A stretch of DNA of 64,000 nucleotides from Rhodovulum sp. MB263 (GCF_002073975.1 NZ_CP020384.1:1984001-2048000), one strand, 5' to 3'. Counted from the first letter of the stretch, positions 1 through 9,399 are shown. The notes: generated from the letters alone by a model not told the origin. Numbers and translations: made by a program.

Positions 1-11
1 AGTCGTGTCAT
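1..11 (-). CDS. Start of a gene cut by the window edge (possible ABC permease)
   Basis: An ATG lies one base after the stop of the solute-binding protein gene on the same strand, and only three codons (M-T-R) fit before the window ends. Operons of family-5 binding proteins commonly continue with a permease gene, so this is the expected position of one. The identification rests only on spacing and context; nothing of the protein can be seen. Confidence 0.35.
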
Positions 12-12
12 C

Positions 13-1845
13 TCAGTTCTCCTCTGACCACCAGACATCCGGCAGGAAGCCGACCCAGTCACCATAAACCGGAATGCGGGCCGGGTAATGCAGCCTTGCG
101 GAATGGGCAAGATGGGACTGCGGCGCATACCAGATCGGGATCACGTAGCGCCCCGTCGTCAGCACCCGGTCGAGCGCCCGCACGGCCGCCACGAAATCGC
201 TGCGCTCCTCCGCGCCCAGCAGGGTCCGGATCATCGCCTCGGCGGCAGGGCTGTCGATCCCCATCCAGTTGCCGGTGCCGGGGACCTCTACCCCGGCCGA
301 GCCCCAGTAGAGCCATTGCTCGTTGCCCGGCGAGAGCGACAGCGCCCGGGTGTAGAAGGTCATGTCGAAATCATAGCTGGTGGTGCGCTGGACATATTGC
401 GCGGTATCGACCTCGGTCACGCGGACCTCGGCGCCAAGACGCTGCAACGCATCGGCAAAGAGCGTGACGATCCGCGTGCTGTCCGTCGCCCCCTGCGGCA
501 GCAGGATCTCGAAGCGGAAGGGCCGGCCCTCGGCATTGCGCAAAACCCCGTCGCGGCCGACCCTCCAGCCCGCCTCTGCCAGCCGCTCGAGGGCCGCGCG
601 CAGGTTCCGCCGGTTCTGCGGCCGTCCGTCCGAGACCGGCAGGGCATAGCCCTCGAGCGCGCCGGGCAGGAGCGTATCGGCAAAGGGGGCGAGCAGCGCG
701 CGCACCTTGCCCTCGGCCGGGCCGGGCCGCATGCCGAGTTCGGAATTCGAGAAATACGAGGTGATCCGGGGCAGGGCGCTGCCGGTCATGGTCTGGTTGA
801 TGAACTCGAAGTTGAAGGCCAGCACCATCGCATCGCGCACCCGCCAGTCGGAGAAAAGCGCGCGGCGTGTGTTCATCGCCAGCCCGGCAATGCCCGAGGG
901 CCGTCCATGCGGGATGTCGGCACGCAGGATCGCGCCCGAGCGGATCGCCGGAAAGTCGTAGGCGGTCTGCCACTTGGCCTCGTTGGTCTCGCGGAAGACA
1001 TCGACCTCGCCCGCCTTCAGCGCCGAGAACAGCGCCGCGCCGTCGGCGTAATAGTCGTGGCGGATCTCGTCGAAATTGTGCTGGCCGCGGTTGAAGGGCA
1101 GATCGCGGCCCCAGTAGTCGGGGTTGCGCCTGAGCGTGACCTGGCGCCCGGGCTCGGCCGAGGCGATCACATAGGGCCCGCTGCCGATCGGGGGCTCCAG
1201 CCCGCTTTGCGCGAAGTCGCGGCCCTGCCATTGCGCCTTCTTCAGGATCGGCTTGAGCCCGAGGATCAAGGGCAGTTCGCGGTCGGGCGCGTTGAAGGTG
1301 AAGCGGACGCGGCGCGGCCCCACCGCCTCGGCCCGGGCGATCTTGTCATGGCCGTTGCGATACCGCGGATGGCCGATCCGGCCCAGCGTCTCGACCGACC
1401 AGAGCACATCCTCGACCGTGACCGGGCTGCCATCCGAGAACCGCGCCCCGGGGCGCAGGGTGAATTCGACCCAGTTCCGATCCGGGCCGGTCTCGACGGT
1501 TTCGGCAAGCAGGCCGTAAAGCGTGAAGGGTTCGTCCCAGGACCGGCCCAGGAGGCTTTCATAGCTTTCATGCGCCAGCGCCCAGGGCGGGGTGCCTTTC
1601 AGGATGAAGGGATTGAGGCTGTCGAAGCTGCCGGTCTCGCCCAGCACGATCCGGCCGCCCCTGGGGGCGTCGGGATTGACATAGGGCAGGGACGCAAAAT
1701 CGGGTGGCAGGGCCGGTGCGCCATACATGGCGATGCCATGGGCAGGGGGCCCGGCGGGGGTCTGCCCGGCAGAGAGAATCGTGGAGAGAATCATAGTAAA
1801 CGCGATTCCCGCGGCTCGGGCTGCGCGCTGGTGGATGGCTGTCAT
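13..1845 (-). CDS. Extracellular solute-binding protein family 5 (peptide/microcin C-type ABC transporter)
   Basis: Periplasmic substrate-binding component of an ABC importer of the oligopeptide class, resembling the YejA branch. The chosen ATG gives 610 residues and begins a signal peptide: basic residues near 6-9, then a hydrophobic stretch ending near residue 35. An in-frame extension to 1932 adds 29 very basic residues and is unlikely. The mature part shows the family start (PDAPRGG, then SFDSLNPFILKG) and the typical 'FTLRPGARFSDG' segment near residue 125. The length fits the YejA-like group (about 600 residues). The next gene downstream starts one base after its stop, so it is probably the first visible gene of an operon. 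The substrate cannot be told. Confidence 0.85.
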   Translation of the reverse strand: MTAIHQRAARAAGIAFTMILSTILSAGQTPAGPPAHGIAMYGAPALPPDFASLPYVNPDAPRGGRIVLGETGSFDSLNPFILKGTPPWALAHESYESLLGRSWDEPFTLYGLLAETVETGPDRNWVEFTLRPGARFSDGSPVTVEDVLWSVETLGRIGHPRYRNGHDKIARAEAVGPRRVRFTFNAPDRELPLILGLKPILKKAQWQGRDFAQSGLEPPIGSGPYVIASAEPGRQVTLRRNPDYWGRDLPFNRGQHNFDEIRHDYYADGAALFSALKAGEVDVFRETNEAKWQTAYDFPAIRSGAILRADIPHGRPSGIAGLAMNTRRALFSDWRVRDAMVLAFNFEFINQTMTGSALPRITSYFSNSELGMRPGPAEGKVRALLAPFADTLLPGALEGYALPVSDGRPQNRRNLRAALERLAEAGWRVGRDGVLRNAEGRPFRFEILLPQGATDSTRIVTLFADALQRLGAEVRVTEVDTAQYVQRTTSYDFDMTFYTRALSLSPGNEQWLYWGSAGVEVPGTGNWMGIDSPAAEAMIRTLLGAEERSDFVAAVRALDRVLTTGRYVIPIWYAPQSHLAHSARLHYPARIPVYGDWVGFLPDVWWSEEN

Positions 1846-1941
1846 GGGGCTCGGGCCTCGTTTCCGGCTGGCCTTGTTCCGGGCCTTGTTTTCTTTGCGT
1901 CGGACCCTACGCGGAGCGCTTTGGCTTTTCAAACTTTTAGC

Positions 1942-1970
1942 TTGGACCTCGGCGCGAGATTGCGTATAAA
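1942..1970 (+). promoter_or_regulatory. Sigma-70 type promoter of the short RNA
   Basis: TTGGAC at 1942-1947, exactly 17 bases, then TATAAA at 1965-1970. This is close to the consensus TTGACA-17-TATAAT, and it is the best-looking promoter in the window. Transcription would start near 1977. Confidence 0.65.
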
Positions 1971-1976
1971 GAGGGC

Positions 1977-2052
1977 ACTGCTCGATAGGTTTCTTGCCTG
2001 TATGAAACCTGCCTCAATAACTTAACGCCCGCTTCGTGCGGGCGTTTTTTTC
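1977..2052 (+). ncRNA. Candidate small RNA of about 75 nt
   Basis: A promoter-to-terminator unit with no reading frame. A near-consensus promoter ends at 1970. The predicted transcript folds into a 7-bp hairpin (AGGTTTC at 1987-1993 with GAAACCT at 2004-2010, ten-base loop), then a single-stranded linker, then a perfect 8-bp terminator stem (2025-2032 with 2038-2045) followed by a run of T. The linker 2011-2024 (GCCTCAATAACTTA) is unpaired and is the likely interaction region. It could be a trans-acting sRNA, or an attenuated leader of bdhA. The promoter and hairpins are seen; the function is unknown. Confidence 0.6.
2025..2052 (+). terminator. Rho-independent terminator of the short RNA
   Basis: Perfect stem ACGCCCGC / GCGGGCGT with loop TTCGT, followed directly by seven T residues interrupted only at the far end. 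It reads on the plus strand, away from the binding-protein gene. Confidence 0.85.
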
Positions 2053-2236
2053 TTTGCGCGGCAGTCGCATTTCCAATGTGAGACTCATCCGGCCCGATGG
2101 CCGGGCGGGAAATGACTACAGCCCGCGCAGGGCACACCCAATTCACGTTGGCTCCCGATGCCGTGTGTTTCCTGCTATCGCGGCAGCCATGCGCCATATA
2201 GGATTTCTGCAACTGCATTCACGAAAGAGGTTTTCC

Positions 2237-3010
2237 ATGTCGCTTTCCGGAAAAGTCGCCATCGTCACCGGCTCGAATTCGGGCATCGGGCTTGGTGTCG
2301 CGCATGAGCTGGCCCGGGCCGGGGCCGATGTCGTTCTGAACTCGTTCACCGACCGTGACGAGGATCACAAGCTGGCCGAAGACATGGCCGCACAGCACGG
2401 GGTGAAGGTCCGCTACATCAAGGCCGACATGTCGAAGGGCGAGGAGTGCCGTGCGCTGATCGAGAGCGCCGGGGCCTGCGATGTCCTGGTCAACAATGCG
2501 GGCATCCAGCATGTCGCCCGGATCGAGGAATTTCCGGTCGAGAAATGGGACGCGATCCTTGCCATCAATCTCAGCTCGGCCTTCCACACCACCGCCGCGG
2601 CGCTGCCGATGATGCGCAAGGCGGGCTGGGGACGGATCGTCAACATCGCCTCGGCCCATGGCCTGACCGCGAGCCCCTTCAAGAGCGCCTATGTCGCGGC
2701 CAAGCACGGCATCGTGGGCTTCACCAAGGTCACCGCGCTCGAGACCGCCGAAGAGCCCATCACCTGCAACGCGATCTGTCCGGGCTATGTGCTGACGCCG
2801 CTGGTCGAGGCGCAGATCCCCGATCAGATGAAGACGCATGACATGGACCGCGAGACGGTGATCCGCGAGGTGATGCTGGATCGCCAGCCCTCGAAGGAAT
2901 TCGCGACCGTCGAAGAGATCGGCGGCACGGCCGTGTTCCTCTGTTCGGATGCGGCGAAACAGATCACCGGCACGACGATCAGTGTCGATGGCGGCTGGAC
3001 CGCGCTGTGA
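2237..3010 (+). CDS. bdhA: D-3-hydroxybutyrate dehydrogenase (SDR family)
   Basis: Oxidises (R)-3-hydroxybutyrate to acetoacetate with NAD, the last step of polyhydroxybutyrate breakdown. At 257 residues it has the usual family length. Seen: the cofactor motif TGSNSGIG (11-18), NNAG (86-89), catalytic Asn111, Ser139, Tyr152 and Lys156, and the C-terminal VDGG. The start is set by AAAGAGG six bases upstream of the ATG; longer in-frame extension to 2036 runs through the terminator and is not credible. A patatin-like gene follows seven bases downstream, consistent with a PHB/lipid degradation unit. The 3-hydroxybutyrate specificity is inferred from overall similarity, in particular the conserved HGLTASPFKSAYVAAKHG segment, which is broken here only for naming the family. 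Confidence 0.88.
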   Translation: MSLSGKVAIVTGSNSGIGLGVAHELARAGADVVLNSFTDRDEDHKLAEDMAAQHGVKVRYIKADMSKGEECRALIESAGACDVLVNNAGIQHVARIEEFPVEKWDAILAINLSSAFHTTAAALPMMRKAGWGRIVNIASAHGLTASPFKSAYVAAKHGIVGFTKVTALETAEEPITCNAICPGYVLTPLVEAQIPDQMKTHDMDRETVIREVMLDRQPSKEFATVEEIGGTAVFLCSDAAKQITGTTISVDGGWTAL

Positions 3011-3017
3011 GCCGGCG

Positions 3018-4061
3018 ATGACAACCCGGCGCATCAATCTGGCGCTGCAGGGCGGGGGCGCGCATGGCGCCTTCACCTGGGGCGTCCTCGACCGGCTGCT
3101 GCAGGACCCCGAGATCGAGATCGCCGCGATCTCGGGCGCCTCGGCCGGCGCGATGAACGGTGCGGCGGTCAAGGCCGGGCTCGTTTCCGGCGGACATCAG
3201 ACCGCGCGCGAGACACTCGACTGGTTCTGGCAACAGGTCGGCGCGGTCGGCGACATGCGGCTGACCAGCTGGATGGCGGCCTTCCTGCCCGGCGCGGGCG
3301 CGGTGGCGCAATTCATGGAACAGGCGATGCCGGTCTCGCTGATCGACGCCGCCAGCCGCTCGGTCAGCCCCTATGCGCTGGGGCCGTTCTATCGCAACCC
3401 GCTGGAGCGGGTCGTGCGCCGGCTGGATTTCGGGCGCGTCTGCGCCCGGGCCGAGCCGCTTCTGTTCGTCGGCGCCACCAATGTGCGGACCGGCAAGGTG
3501 CGGATCTTCAAGGGCGACGAGATCAACAGCGACGTTCTGCTGGCCTCGGCCTGCCTGCCGACCCTGTTCCAGGCGGTCGAGATCGACGACCCCGCGACTG
3601 GCCGGACCGAGGCCTATTGGGATGGCGGCTATACCGGCAACCCGGCGCTCTTTCCGCTCTTCGCACCGGAACTGCCCGAGGATATCGTCGTGGTGTCGAT
3701 CAACCCGATGGAACGCGACGAGGTCCCGACCACGCCGCAGGACATCCAGAACCGCATCAACGAGATCAGCTTCAACTCTTCGCTCTTGCGCGAGTTGCGG
3801 TCGATCTCGCAGCTTCAGGAGCTTATCGACGAAGGCCGGATCGATCCCGGCCCGCTGAAGCTGCCGCGCATTCACATGATCTCGGATGACCGGCTGATGA
3901 ACAGCCTCAACATCGTCACCAAGCTGATGCCGAGCCCGATCGTTCTGGCCGAACTCAAGGCGGCCGGTCAGGCGGCGGCCGAGCGCTTCCTGTGCGAGGT
4001 CAAGCCCAACCTGCAGAAGGCCAGCAGCGTCGATCTCAGGCGGATCTGTGCGGATGGCTGA
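3018..4061 (+). CDS. Patatin-like phospholipase
   Basis: Serine hydrolase of the patatin family, 347 residues. The oxyanion-hole motif GGGAHG is at 12-17, the nucleophile motif GASAG puts the serine at 42, and the dyad aspartate is in DGG near residue 202. These are the catalytic features of the family, so it should be active on lipid esters. No signal peptide is visible, so it is cytoplasmic. It begins seven bases after bdhA and is probably co-transcribed. Patatin proteins have been linked to PHB granules and membrane lipid turnover, so a role in carbon storage is a reasonable inference but unproven. Confidence 0.85.
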   Translation: MTTRRINLALQGGGAHGAFTWGVLDRLLQDPEIEIAAISGASAGAMNGAAVKAGLVSGGHQTARETLDWFWQQVGAVGDMRLTSWMAAFLPGAGAVAQFMEQAMPVSLIDAASRSVSPYALGPFYRNPLERVVRRLDFGRVCARAEPLLFVGATNVRTGKVRIFKGDEINSDVLLASACLPTLFQAVEIDDPATGRTEAYWDGGYTGNPALFPLFAPELPEDIVVVSINPMERDEVPTTPQDIQNRINEISFNSSLLRELRSISQLQELIDEGRIDPGPLKLPRIHMISDDRLMNSLNIVTKLMPSPIVLAELKAAGQAAAERFLCEVKPNLQKASSVDLRRICADG

Positions 4062-4073
4062 GCCGGGACCGGC

Positions 4074-4688
4074 TCAGCTTCCCAGCAGCAGCCGCGCGGC
4101 GATGGCCCACATCACCACCGCGATCAGCCCGTCGAGCAGCCGCCAGGCGAGGGGGCGCGCCATGGCGGGAGCCAGAAGCCGCGCACCATAGCCGAGCGCG
4201 AAGAAGAAGCAGAACGAGGCGGCGACGGCCCCGAGGCCGAAGGCAAGCCGCGGCCCGCCGGGGCCGAACTCGGTCGAGATCGCGCCGATCAGGCCCAGCG
4301 TGTCGAGATAGACATGCGGGTTGAGCCAGGTCAGGGCCGCCGCTGTCCCGAGCACCGTCCAGACCGCGCCCGAGCGGCCGCTGGCCTCGAGCCGGTGTCC
4401 GCCTTTCAGCGCCGCGCGGGCGCGAAGCAAGCCATAGACGATCAGGAAGGCCGCGCCGCCCAGCGTCAGCGCCCCGGGCAGCCAGGGCAGGGCGCCGGTG
4501 ATGGCCCCGAAGCCGGCGACGCCGGCCGAGATCAGAAGCGCATCCGACAGCGCGCAGAACAGGCACAGCACGAAGACATGCGATTGCAGCAACCCCTGAC
4601 GCAGGACGAAGGCGTTCTGCGCGCCGATCGCCAGAATGAGAGACAGCGAGGTCGCGAAACCGGTCAGCGCCGGGGCCAGCAAGGTCAT
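4074..4688 (-). CDS. LysE/ArgO family amino-acid exporter
   Basis: Inner-membrane exporter of basic amino acids, 204 residues, with about six hydrophobic segments. The N-terminus 'LILAIGAQNAFVLRQGL' (near 17-33) is the hallmark of the LysE/ArgO branch, and the PHVYLDT motif near residue 124 is also typical. It converges with the patatin gene (12 bases apart) and follows the DUF502 gene on the same strand by 14 bases, so those two may form a small operon. Whether it exports lysine or arginine cannot be decided from sequence. Confidence 0.85.
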   Translation of the reverse strand: MTLLAPALTGFATSLSLILAIGAQNAFVLRQGLLQSHVFVLCLFCALSDALLISAGVAGFGAITGALPWLPGALTLGGAAFLIVYGLLRARAALKGGHRLEASGRSGAVWTVLGTAAALTWLNPHVYLDTLGLIGAISTEFGPGGPRLAFGLGAVAASFCFFFALGYGARLLAPAMARPLAWRLLDGLIAVVMWAIAARLLLGS

Positions 4689-4702
4689 CGTTCCATCTCG
4701 GA

Positions 4703-5479
4703 TCAGGCGCCGATCTTCTCGCGATCGCGCGTTCGCCGTGTCGCCTGCTGCAGCGCGCGCGGAGCAGCAGCTGCTGCGGCGGCCAGAACCTGCGGGTCCT
4801 CGGGCGAGACGAGCCCGGCCGAGATCACCATCTTGGCGGCTTCCTCGACGCTCATCTCAAGCTCGATCACCTCGCTCTGCGGCACGAAGAGAAGAAAGCC
4901 CGAGGTCGGGTTGGGCGTGGTCGGCAGGAACACCGACAGGATCGGGTCATCGGCCGGGACCAGCCGCCGGATCTCGCCCTTGGCATTGGTCGAGACGAAG
5001 GCGATGGCCCAGAGCCCCGGTCGCGGATACTGAATCAGGACGACGCGGTCGAAACTGGTCTCGGTCTGGGCGAAGACGGTCTCGGCGATCTGCTTGAGCC
5101 CGTTATAGACCGAGCGGATCACCGGCATCTGGCCCACGACCCGCTCGCCCCAGCCGATGAACGAACGTCCGATCATGCCCTTGGCCATCCAGCCGACGAC
5201 AAGCGTGAAGACGAGGAAGAAGATCACGCCGAGGCCACGGATATCGATGCCGATATATTGCTCGGGCTGGAACTTCTGCGGCACGAAGGGCAGCACGAAG
5301 CCGTCGATCCAGCCGGTCACGGTCCAGATCAGCCAGACGGTCAGCCCGACCGGGGCGATCACCACCAGACCGGCCAGAAAGTTGTTGCGCAGCCTGGCCA
5401 GCACGCCGCGCCAGAACTTGCGCGGTTGCGGGTCCTGCGGATCGGCCGGTTCGGCGGAGGGATCTTTGGGTTCGAACAT
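4703..5479 (-). CDS. DUF502 family membrane protein
   Basis: A 258-residue inner-membrane protein of the DUF502 family, whose function is not established. Seen: a proline-rich acidic N-terminus, a first hydrophobic segment near 35-55 (FLAGLVVIAPVGLTVWLIW region), a second near 85-105, the conserved GWGERVVGQMPVIRSVYNGLK-type motif around 110-130 (family signature), and a soluble C-terminal half ending in an alanine-rich and basic tail. Homologues are common in alphaproteobacteria. It lies immediately upstream of the LysE exporter on the same strand. Nothing in the sequence suggests a specific substrate. Confidence 0.85.
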   Translation of the reverse strand: MFEPKDPSAEPADPQDPQPRKFWRGVLARLRNNFLAGLVVIAPVGLTVWLIWTVTGWIDGFVLPFVPQKFQPEQYIGIDIRGLGVIFFLVFTLVVGWMAKGMIGRSFIGWGERVVGQMPVIRSVYNGLKQIAETVFAQTETSFDRVVLIQYPRPGLWAIAFVSTNAKGEIRRLVPADDPILSVFLPTTPNPTSGFLLFVPQSEVIELEMSVEEAAKMVISAGLVSPEDPQVLAAAAAAAPRALQQATRRTRDREKIGA

Positions 5480-5998
5480 GCTTGGCTGGATTCTCCCTTA
5501 TCGCCCCTTAGCTAGGCGCAGCACCGCCGCGCGACAATAGCCCCGGTCCGCCTGCGGACCAATTTGGAACCCTGGAGCCCGGCATGGCGGGCATGCGGCG
5601 CGGAGCTGCCTGTTTCCCGGGCGCTTTGCCTTGCGCGTGAAATCCTGCACGGAAGTCCGTGCGGGAAGGTCGGGGGCGGGAAGGTCGGGCCCCTCTGGGA
5701 GAGACGTCCGGAGGCGGGCACCATCATGCTGGATCGGGGCAGGATCAGTGCAGGATCGGGAAAAGCCCGCCATTTCTTTCTTTCCGGGATCCGGCAGACG
5801 CTCCGGCACGCCGGACAAACGGGGTATATTTGCACCCGGAACAGGAGGCAGGGCTTGTGCAGGGGGAAGAATGAGGGTATGGGCGCCTCACTTCGACAGG
5901 CGGGGCTGGGCCCTGCGGGGAGACATCCCGCAGCGGTCCGCCGGTTGGGCATATGCCCTTGACGTCCCGCCCAGGCGCAAACCGGAAAGGACAAGGAC
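5480..5998. other. Intergenic region upstream of rpsB
   Basis: About 520 bases between the divergent DUF502 and rpsB genes. Short frames here lack ribosome binding sites and family features. A direct repeat (GCGGGAAGGTCGGG twice, around 5660-5690) is present. TATATT at 5825-5830 could be a -10 element for rpsB, but no matching -35 was found. The last part (5830-5998) is probably the rpsB leader, ending in a ribosome binding site (GAAAGGACAAGG) before the ATG. Confidence 0.4.
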
Positions 5999-6775
5999 AT
6001 GGCGCTTCCCGATTTCTCCATGCGTCAGCTGCTGGAAGCTGGCGTTCACTTCGGTCACCAAACCCAGCGGTGGAACCCCCGCATGGCGCCCTATATCTAT
6101 GGCGACCGCAATGGCATCCACATCGTCGACCTGACCCAGACCGTCCCGATGCTGGACCAGGCGCTGAACGTGATCCGCGATACCGTGGCGCGTGGCGGCC
6201 GCATCCTCTTCGTCGGCACCAAGCGGCAGGCGCAGAAATCGGTGGCAGAGGCGGCCGAGAAATGCGCGCAATACTACATGAACCACCGCTGGCTCGGCGG
6301 CACGCTGACCAACTGGAAGACCGTCTCGCAGTCGATCAAGCGTCTGAACGAGATCGACGAGCGCATGGTTGCCGGCGCCGAGGGCCTGACCAAGAAGGAA
6401 CGGCTGCACATGGAGCGCGAGCAGATCAAGCTGCAGGCGTCTCTGGGCGGCATCCGCGAAATGGGCGGTCTGCCGGACCTTCTGTTCGTGATCGACGTGC
6501 GCAAGGAAGATCTGGCGATCCTCGAAGCCCGCAAGCTGGGCATTCCGGTGGTCGCCGTGGTCGACACCAACTGCTCGCCCGAGGGCGTGGACTACATCAT
6601 CCCTGGCAATGACGATGCGGCCCGTGCGATCCAGCTTTACTGCGATCTGGTCAGCCGTGCCGCGCTTGACGGCATGAGCGCGCAGATGAATGCCGCCGGC
6701 GTCGATCTCGGTGCGCTGGAAGCGGCGCCGGTCGAGGAACTGCTGGCCGACGCCCGGGCCGAGGGAGAGGCCTGA
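5999..6775 (+). CDS. rpsB: 30S ribosomal protein S2
   Basis: Ribosomal protein S2, 258 residues, part of the small subunit near the mRNA exit platform. The N-terminus ([20 protein letters not shown] region) and the [17 protein letters not shown] region are the family signatures. It is followed 80 bases downstream by tsf, the nearly universal bacterial order. The start is supported by a purine-rich binding site (GGAAAGGACAAGG) just upstream. The alanine/glutamate-rich C-terminal tail is usual in alphaproteobacteria. Confidence 0.97.
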   Translation: MALPDFSMRQLLEAGVHFGHQTQRWNPRMAPYIYGDRNGIHIVDLTQTVPMLDQALNVIRDTVARGGRILFVGTKRQAQKSVAEAAEKCAQYYMNHRWLGGTLTNWKTVSQSIKRLNEIDERMVAGAEGLTKKERLHMEREQIKLQASLGGIREMGGLPDLLFVIDVRKEDLAILEARKLGIPVVAVVDTNCSPEGVDYIIPGNDDAARAIQLYCDLVSRAALDGMSAQMNAAGVDLGALEAAPVEELLADARAEGEA

Positions 6776-6855
6776 GCCTCACCCCGTCACGGAATTGATA
6801 CCGGGCGCGGCTAGAGCCCGCCCGGTCACCCAAGGATTACGAGGAGAGCCGAACC

Positions 6856-7752
6856 ATGGCGATCACCGCTGCACTGGTGAAGGAACTGCGCGACAAGACC
6901 GGCGCGGGCATGATGGATGCCAAGAAGGCACTGACCGAGAATGACGGCAACATGGATGCCGCCATCGACTGGCTGCGTACCAAGGGGCTGGCCAAGGCCG
7001 CCAAGAAATCCGGCCGCACCGCCGCCGAGGGCCTCGTAGCCGTCGTCGTCGAGGGCGGCAAGGGGGTCGCGGTCGAGGTCAACTCGGAAACCGACTTCGT
7101 TGCCAAGAATGCCGAATTCCAGGCGATGGTCTCGGATATCGCCAAGGCGGCGCTTGGCGTCGACGATCTCGAGGCGCTGAAAGCGGCCGATCTCGGCGGC
7201 AAGTCGGTGGCCGACACGCTGACCGACAAGATCGCCACCGTCGGCGAGAACATGACCCTGCGCCGGATGGCCCGGATCGAGGGCGAGCAGGTCGTGGCCT
7301 ACGTCCATAACGCGGCGACCGAGGGCATGGGCAAGATCGGCGTCCTGGTCGCAATGAGCGGCGGCGACGAGGCCTTCGGGCGTCAGGTGGCGATGCATGT
7401 CGCCGCGGTGAACCCGGCGGCGCTGTCCGAGGCCGATATGGATCCGGCCGTGCTCGAGAAGGAACTTGCGGTTCAGACCGCCAAGGCGCTGGACGAGAAT
7501 GCCACCGCCGCCAAGCCGAAACCCGAGGCGGTGATCACCAACAACATCATTCCCGGCCGGATGAAGAAATTCATCTCGGAATCGACGCTGATGGGTCAGG
7601 CTTTCGTGGTGAACCCCGACCTGACCGTCGAGGCCGCGGCCCAGGCCGCCGGCGCCACCATCACCGGCTTTGTCCGGCTTGAGGTCGGCGAAGGCATCGA
7701 GAAGGCCGAGGAAGATTTCGCGGCCGAAGTGGCGAAGGTCGTCCAGGGCTGA
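6856..7752 (+). CDS. tsf: Elongation factor Ts
   Basis: Nucleotide exchange factor for EF-Tu, 298 residues, of normal length. The N-terminal UBA-like domain carries [19 protein letters not shown] (8-26), and the TDFVAKN motif (about 79-85) that contacts the EF-Tu magnesium site is intact. A strong binding site (GAGGAGAG) precedes the ATG. It pairs with rpsB upstream and ends at a clear terminator at 7780-7813, so the transcription unit is rpsB-tsf. Confidence 0.97.
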   Translation: MAITAALVKELRDKTGAGMMDAKKALTENDGNMDAAIDWLRTKGLAKAAKKSGRTAAEGLVAVVVEGGKGVAVEVNSETDFVAKNAEFQAMVSDIAKAALGVDDLEALKAADLGGKSVADTLTDKIATVGENMTLRRMARIEGEQVVAYVHNAATEGMGKIGVLVAMSGGDEAFGRQVAMHVAAVNPAALSEADMDPAVLEKELAVQTAKALDENATAAKPKPEAVITNNIIPGRMKKFISESTLMGQAFVVNPDLTVEAAAQAAGATITGFVRLEVGEGIEKAEEDFAAEVAKVVQG

Positions 7753-7779
7753 TCGAGCCCCGAGGCTGACAGAAACAGG

Positions 7780-7813
7780 CGGCGCGGCACCCGGACGGGG
7801 CCGCGCCGTTTTT
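7780..7813 (+). terminator. Rho-independent terminator of rpsB-tsf
   Basis: Stem CGGCGCGGC (7780-7788) pairs with GCCGCGCCG (7800-7808), loop of eleven bases, followed by TTTTT. It lies 27 bases after the tsf stop. Confidence 0.85.
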
Positions 7814-7848
7814 CATGCCGGCTCCGCGAGGCGCGGGGCAGGGGGATT

Positions 7849-9222
7849 TCACGAGGCCAGACGCGGCGGCGTCGCCTCGTCGCTCCTCTGGGTGGCGGCG
7901 GAGAGGGGATCGCTGTCGGCCTCTTCAAGGGAGGCGGCCGACACGACGCGGTTGCGGCCGCGGATCTTGGCGGCGTAAAGCGCCTTGTCGGCGCGGCGGA
8001 TGGCCGACCCGATACCGTCGTCGCCGGGCCTGACCATGCTGACCCCGAAGGAGGCGCTGACCGGATAGGGCATGGCCCCGATCCGCATCGACGCCTGGGC
8101 GGCAATGGTCCGGCGCAGCCGTTCCGCCATCTGCACCAGAAGCACCTCGGCAGAACTGGTCATCACCAGAAGAAATTCCTCGCCGCCCCAGCGCACAAGA
8201 AGATCGCTGTCGCCGAGCGAGCGGGTGACGACCTGCGCGATGTTGCAGAGCAACCTGTCGCCCGCGTCATGACCCAGCATGTCATTGACCGTCTTGAAGT
8301 GGTCGAGATCGAACAGCACGACGCCACGGACCTCGGTGCGCTCGCTCAGCGCCACCGACAGGCCGCGCCGGTTCAACGCCCCGGTCAGAGGATCGTGCCG
8401 GGCGGCGTATTCGAGCGCGAGGCTGGATTTCTCCATCAGATGGCCGATCGCCAGCACCAGCGCCAGCATGATCCAGCCGATGAAGCCGAAGGCCAGCTCC
8501 AGCGCAAGATGGCTGGCCGGATCGGGGCGCACGTTGAGGACGTAGAGAAACCCCGATATCCAGGGCACGAGCAGCGCCCCGCTTACAAGTGCACGGGTAT
8601 AGGTCCCATAGCTGGTGCGGGCGAAGAGCGGCCGCAGCAAGGGCTGATCCCGCAGGTTCAGCGTCTGGGCCGAACAGACCAGGATCATGATCGCCAGCGC
8701 ATAGGGAGACATCTCTCCGCGCCAGATCGTGAGGTTGAAGGCGAGCTTGAGCATGCCCATGGTGGTGCCGACCCAGGCCGCTGCAATAAACAAGAGCGCC
8801 GTCTGGCGTTGATGCGCTTCCGCCAGCAGCGCCATATTGAGCATCGCCAGCACGAAGGCGGTTTCGACCGAGAGAAGGCCCTGCGGTGCGATTCTCTCCA
8901 GGCTGTCTGCAAGCAAGGGGTGCCCGATGATCCGGGCCCAGCCGGGACTGGCGGCTTCGAACAGCCGTGCGGTTGCCAGCAGTGCGACGATGCAAGCCAG
9001 AATCCGACCGGGGCGGCGCAGGCCGGGCGCGCGGCGGCCGAGCAAAAAGAGCCCTCCGAATAGGGAAAATCCGACCGCCGGAAGAAGATGCAGCGCGGCC
9101 GCACTGTCTTCGGGCGGATCGATCAGGTTCTGCAGCAGCCCCAGACCGATCGCGATAAGAATGGCCAGGCCCAGAAGCCGGATCGTCAGGGTCTTTCGAG
9201 GCCTCTGGCCTTCGCTTGCCAT
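7849..9222 (-). CDS. Membrane-bound diguanylate cyclase (GGDEF)
   Basis: Makes cyclic di-GMP from GTP. The 457-residue protein has an N-terminal half of about seven hydrophobic segments (roughly residues 14-265), then a GGDEF domain beginning at RHDPLTGALNRRG. The metal-binding FDLDHFKTVND motif and the active-site GGEEF (about 345-349) are intact, so it should be active. The membrane half is not a sensor domain I can name, but it is shared with the divergent neighbour. I chose the ATG at 9222 (MASEG); a frame extending seven codons to 9243 needs a non-ATG start. See the paired paralogue at 9400. Confidence 0.88.
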   Translation of the reverse strand: MASEGQRPRKTLTIRLLGLAILIAIGLGLLQNLIDPPEDSAAALHLLPAVGFSLFGGLFLLGRRAPGLRRPGRILACIVALLATARLFEAASPGWARIIGHPLLADSLERIAPQGLLSVETAFVLAMLNMALLAEAHQRQTALLFIAAAWVGTTMGMLKLAFNLTIWRGEMSPYALAIMILVCSAQTLNLRDQPLLRPLFARTSYGTYTRALVSGALLVPWISGFLYVLNVRPDPASHLALELAFGFIGWIMLALVLAIGHLMEKSSLALEYAARHDPLTGALNRRGLSVALSERTEVRGVVLFDLDHFKTVNDMLGHDAGDRLLCNIAQVVTRSLGDSDLLVRWGGEEFLLVMTSSAEVLLVQMAERLRRTIAAQASMRIGAMPYPVSASFGVSMVRPGDDGIGSAIRRADKALYAAKIRGRNRVVSAASLEEADSDPLSAATQRSDEATPPRLAS

Positions 9223-9399
9223 CCTGATGCTCGCTCGACACAAAACTGCCTCAGGATAGGGCCGCGACAGGTTTAATATTTGGTTACCCGGAGCGCGCTT
9301 TGCGTGTCTCTGACGCAGAGTTATTAACCTTAACCCCGATTTAGGCGCGAAAAGTTACCCTGACGAGACCGATCTGCCGTCTCACCGGGGTGCCCGATC

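Larger units (their letters stand above)
1846..2236. other. Intergenic region between divergent genes, carrying a short RNA unit
   Basis: Lies between the binding-protein gene (minus) and bdhA (plus). It contains the promoter, hairpin and terminator described as a separate ncRNA. From the terminator (about 2052) to bdhA there are a further 180 bases, in which I see only the bdhA ribosome binding site (AAAGAGG at 2224-2230). Confidence 0.6.

Noticed and set aside
88-2025. 645-codon plus-strand frame opposite the binding-protein gene
   Set aside because: Shadow; it also runs through the sRNA promoter.
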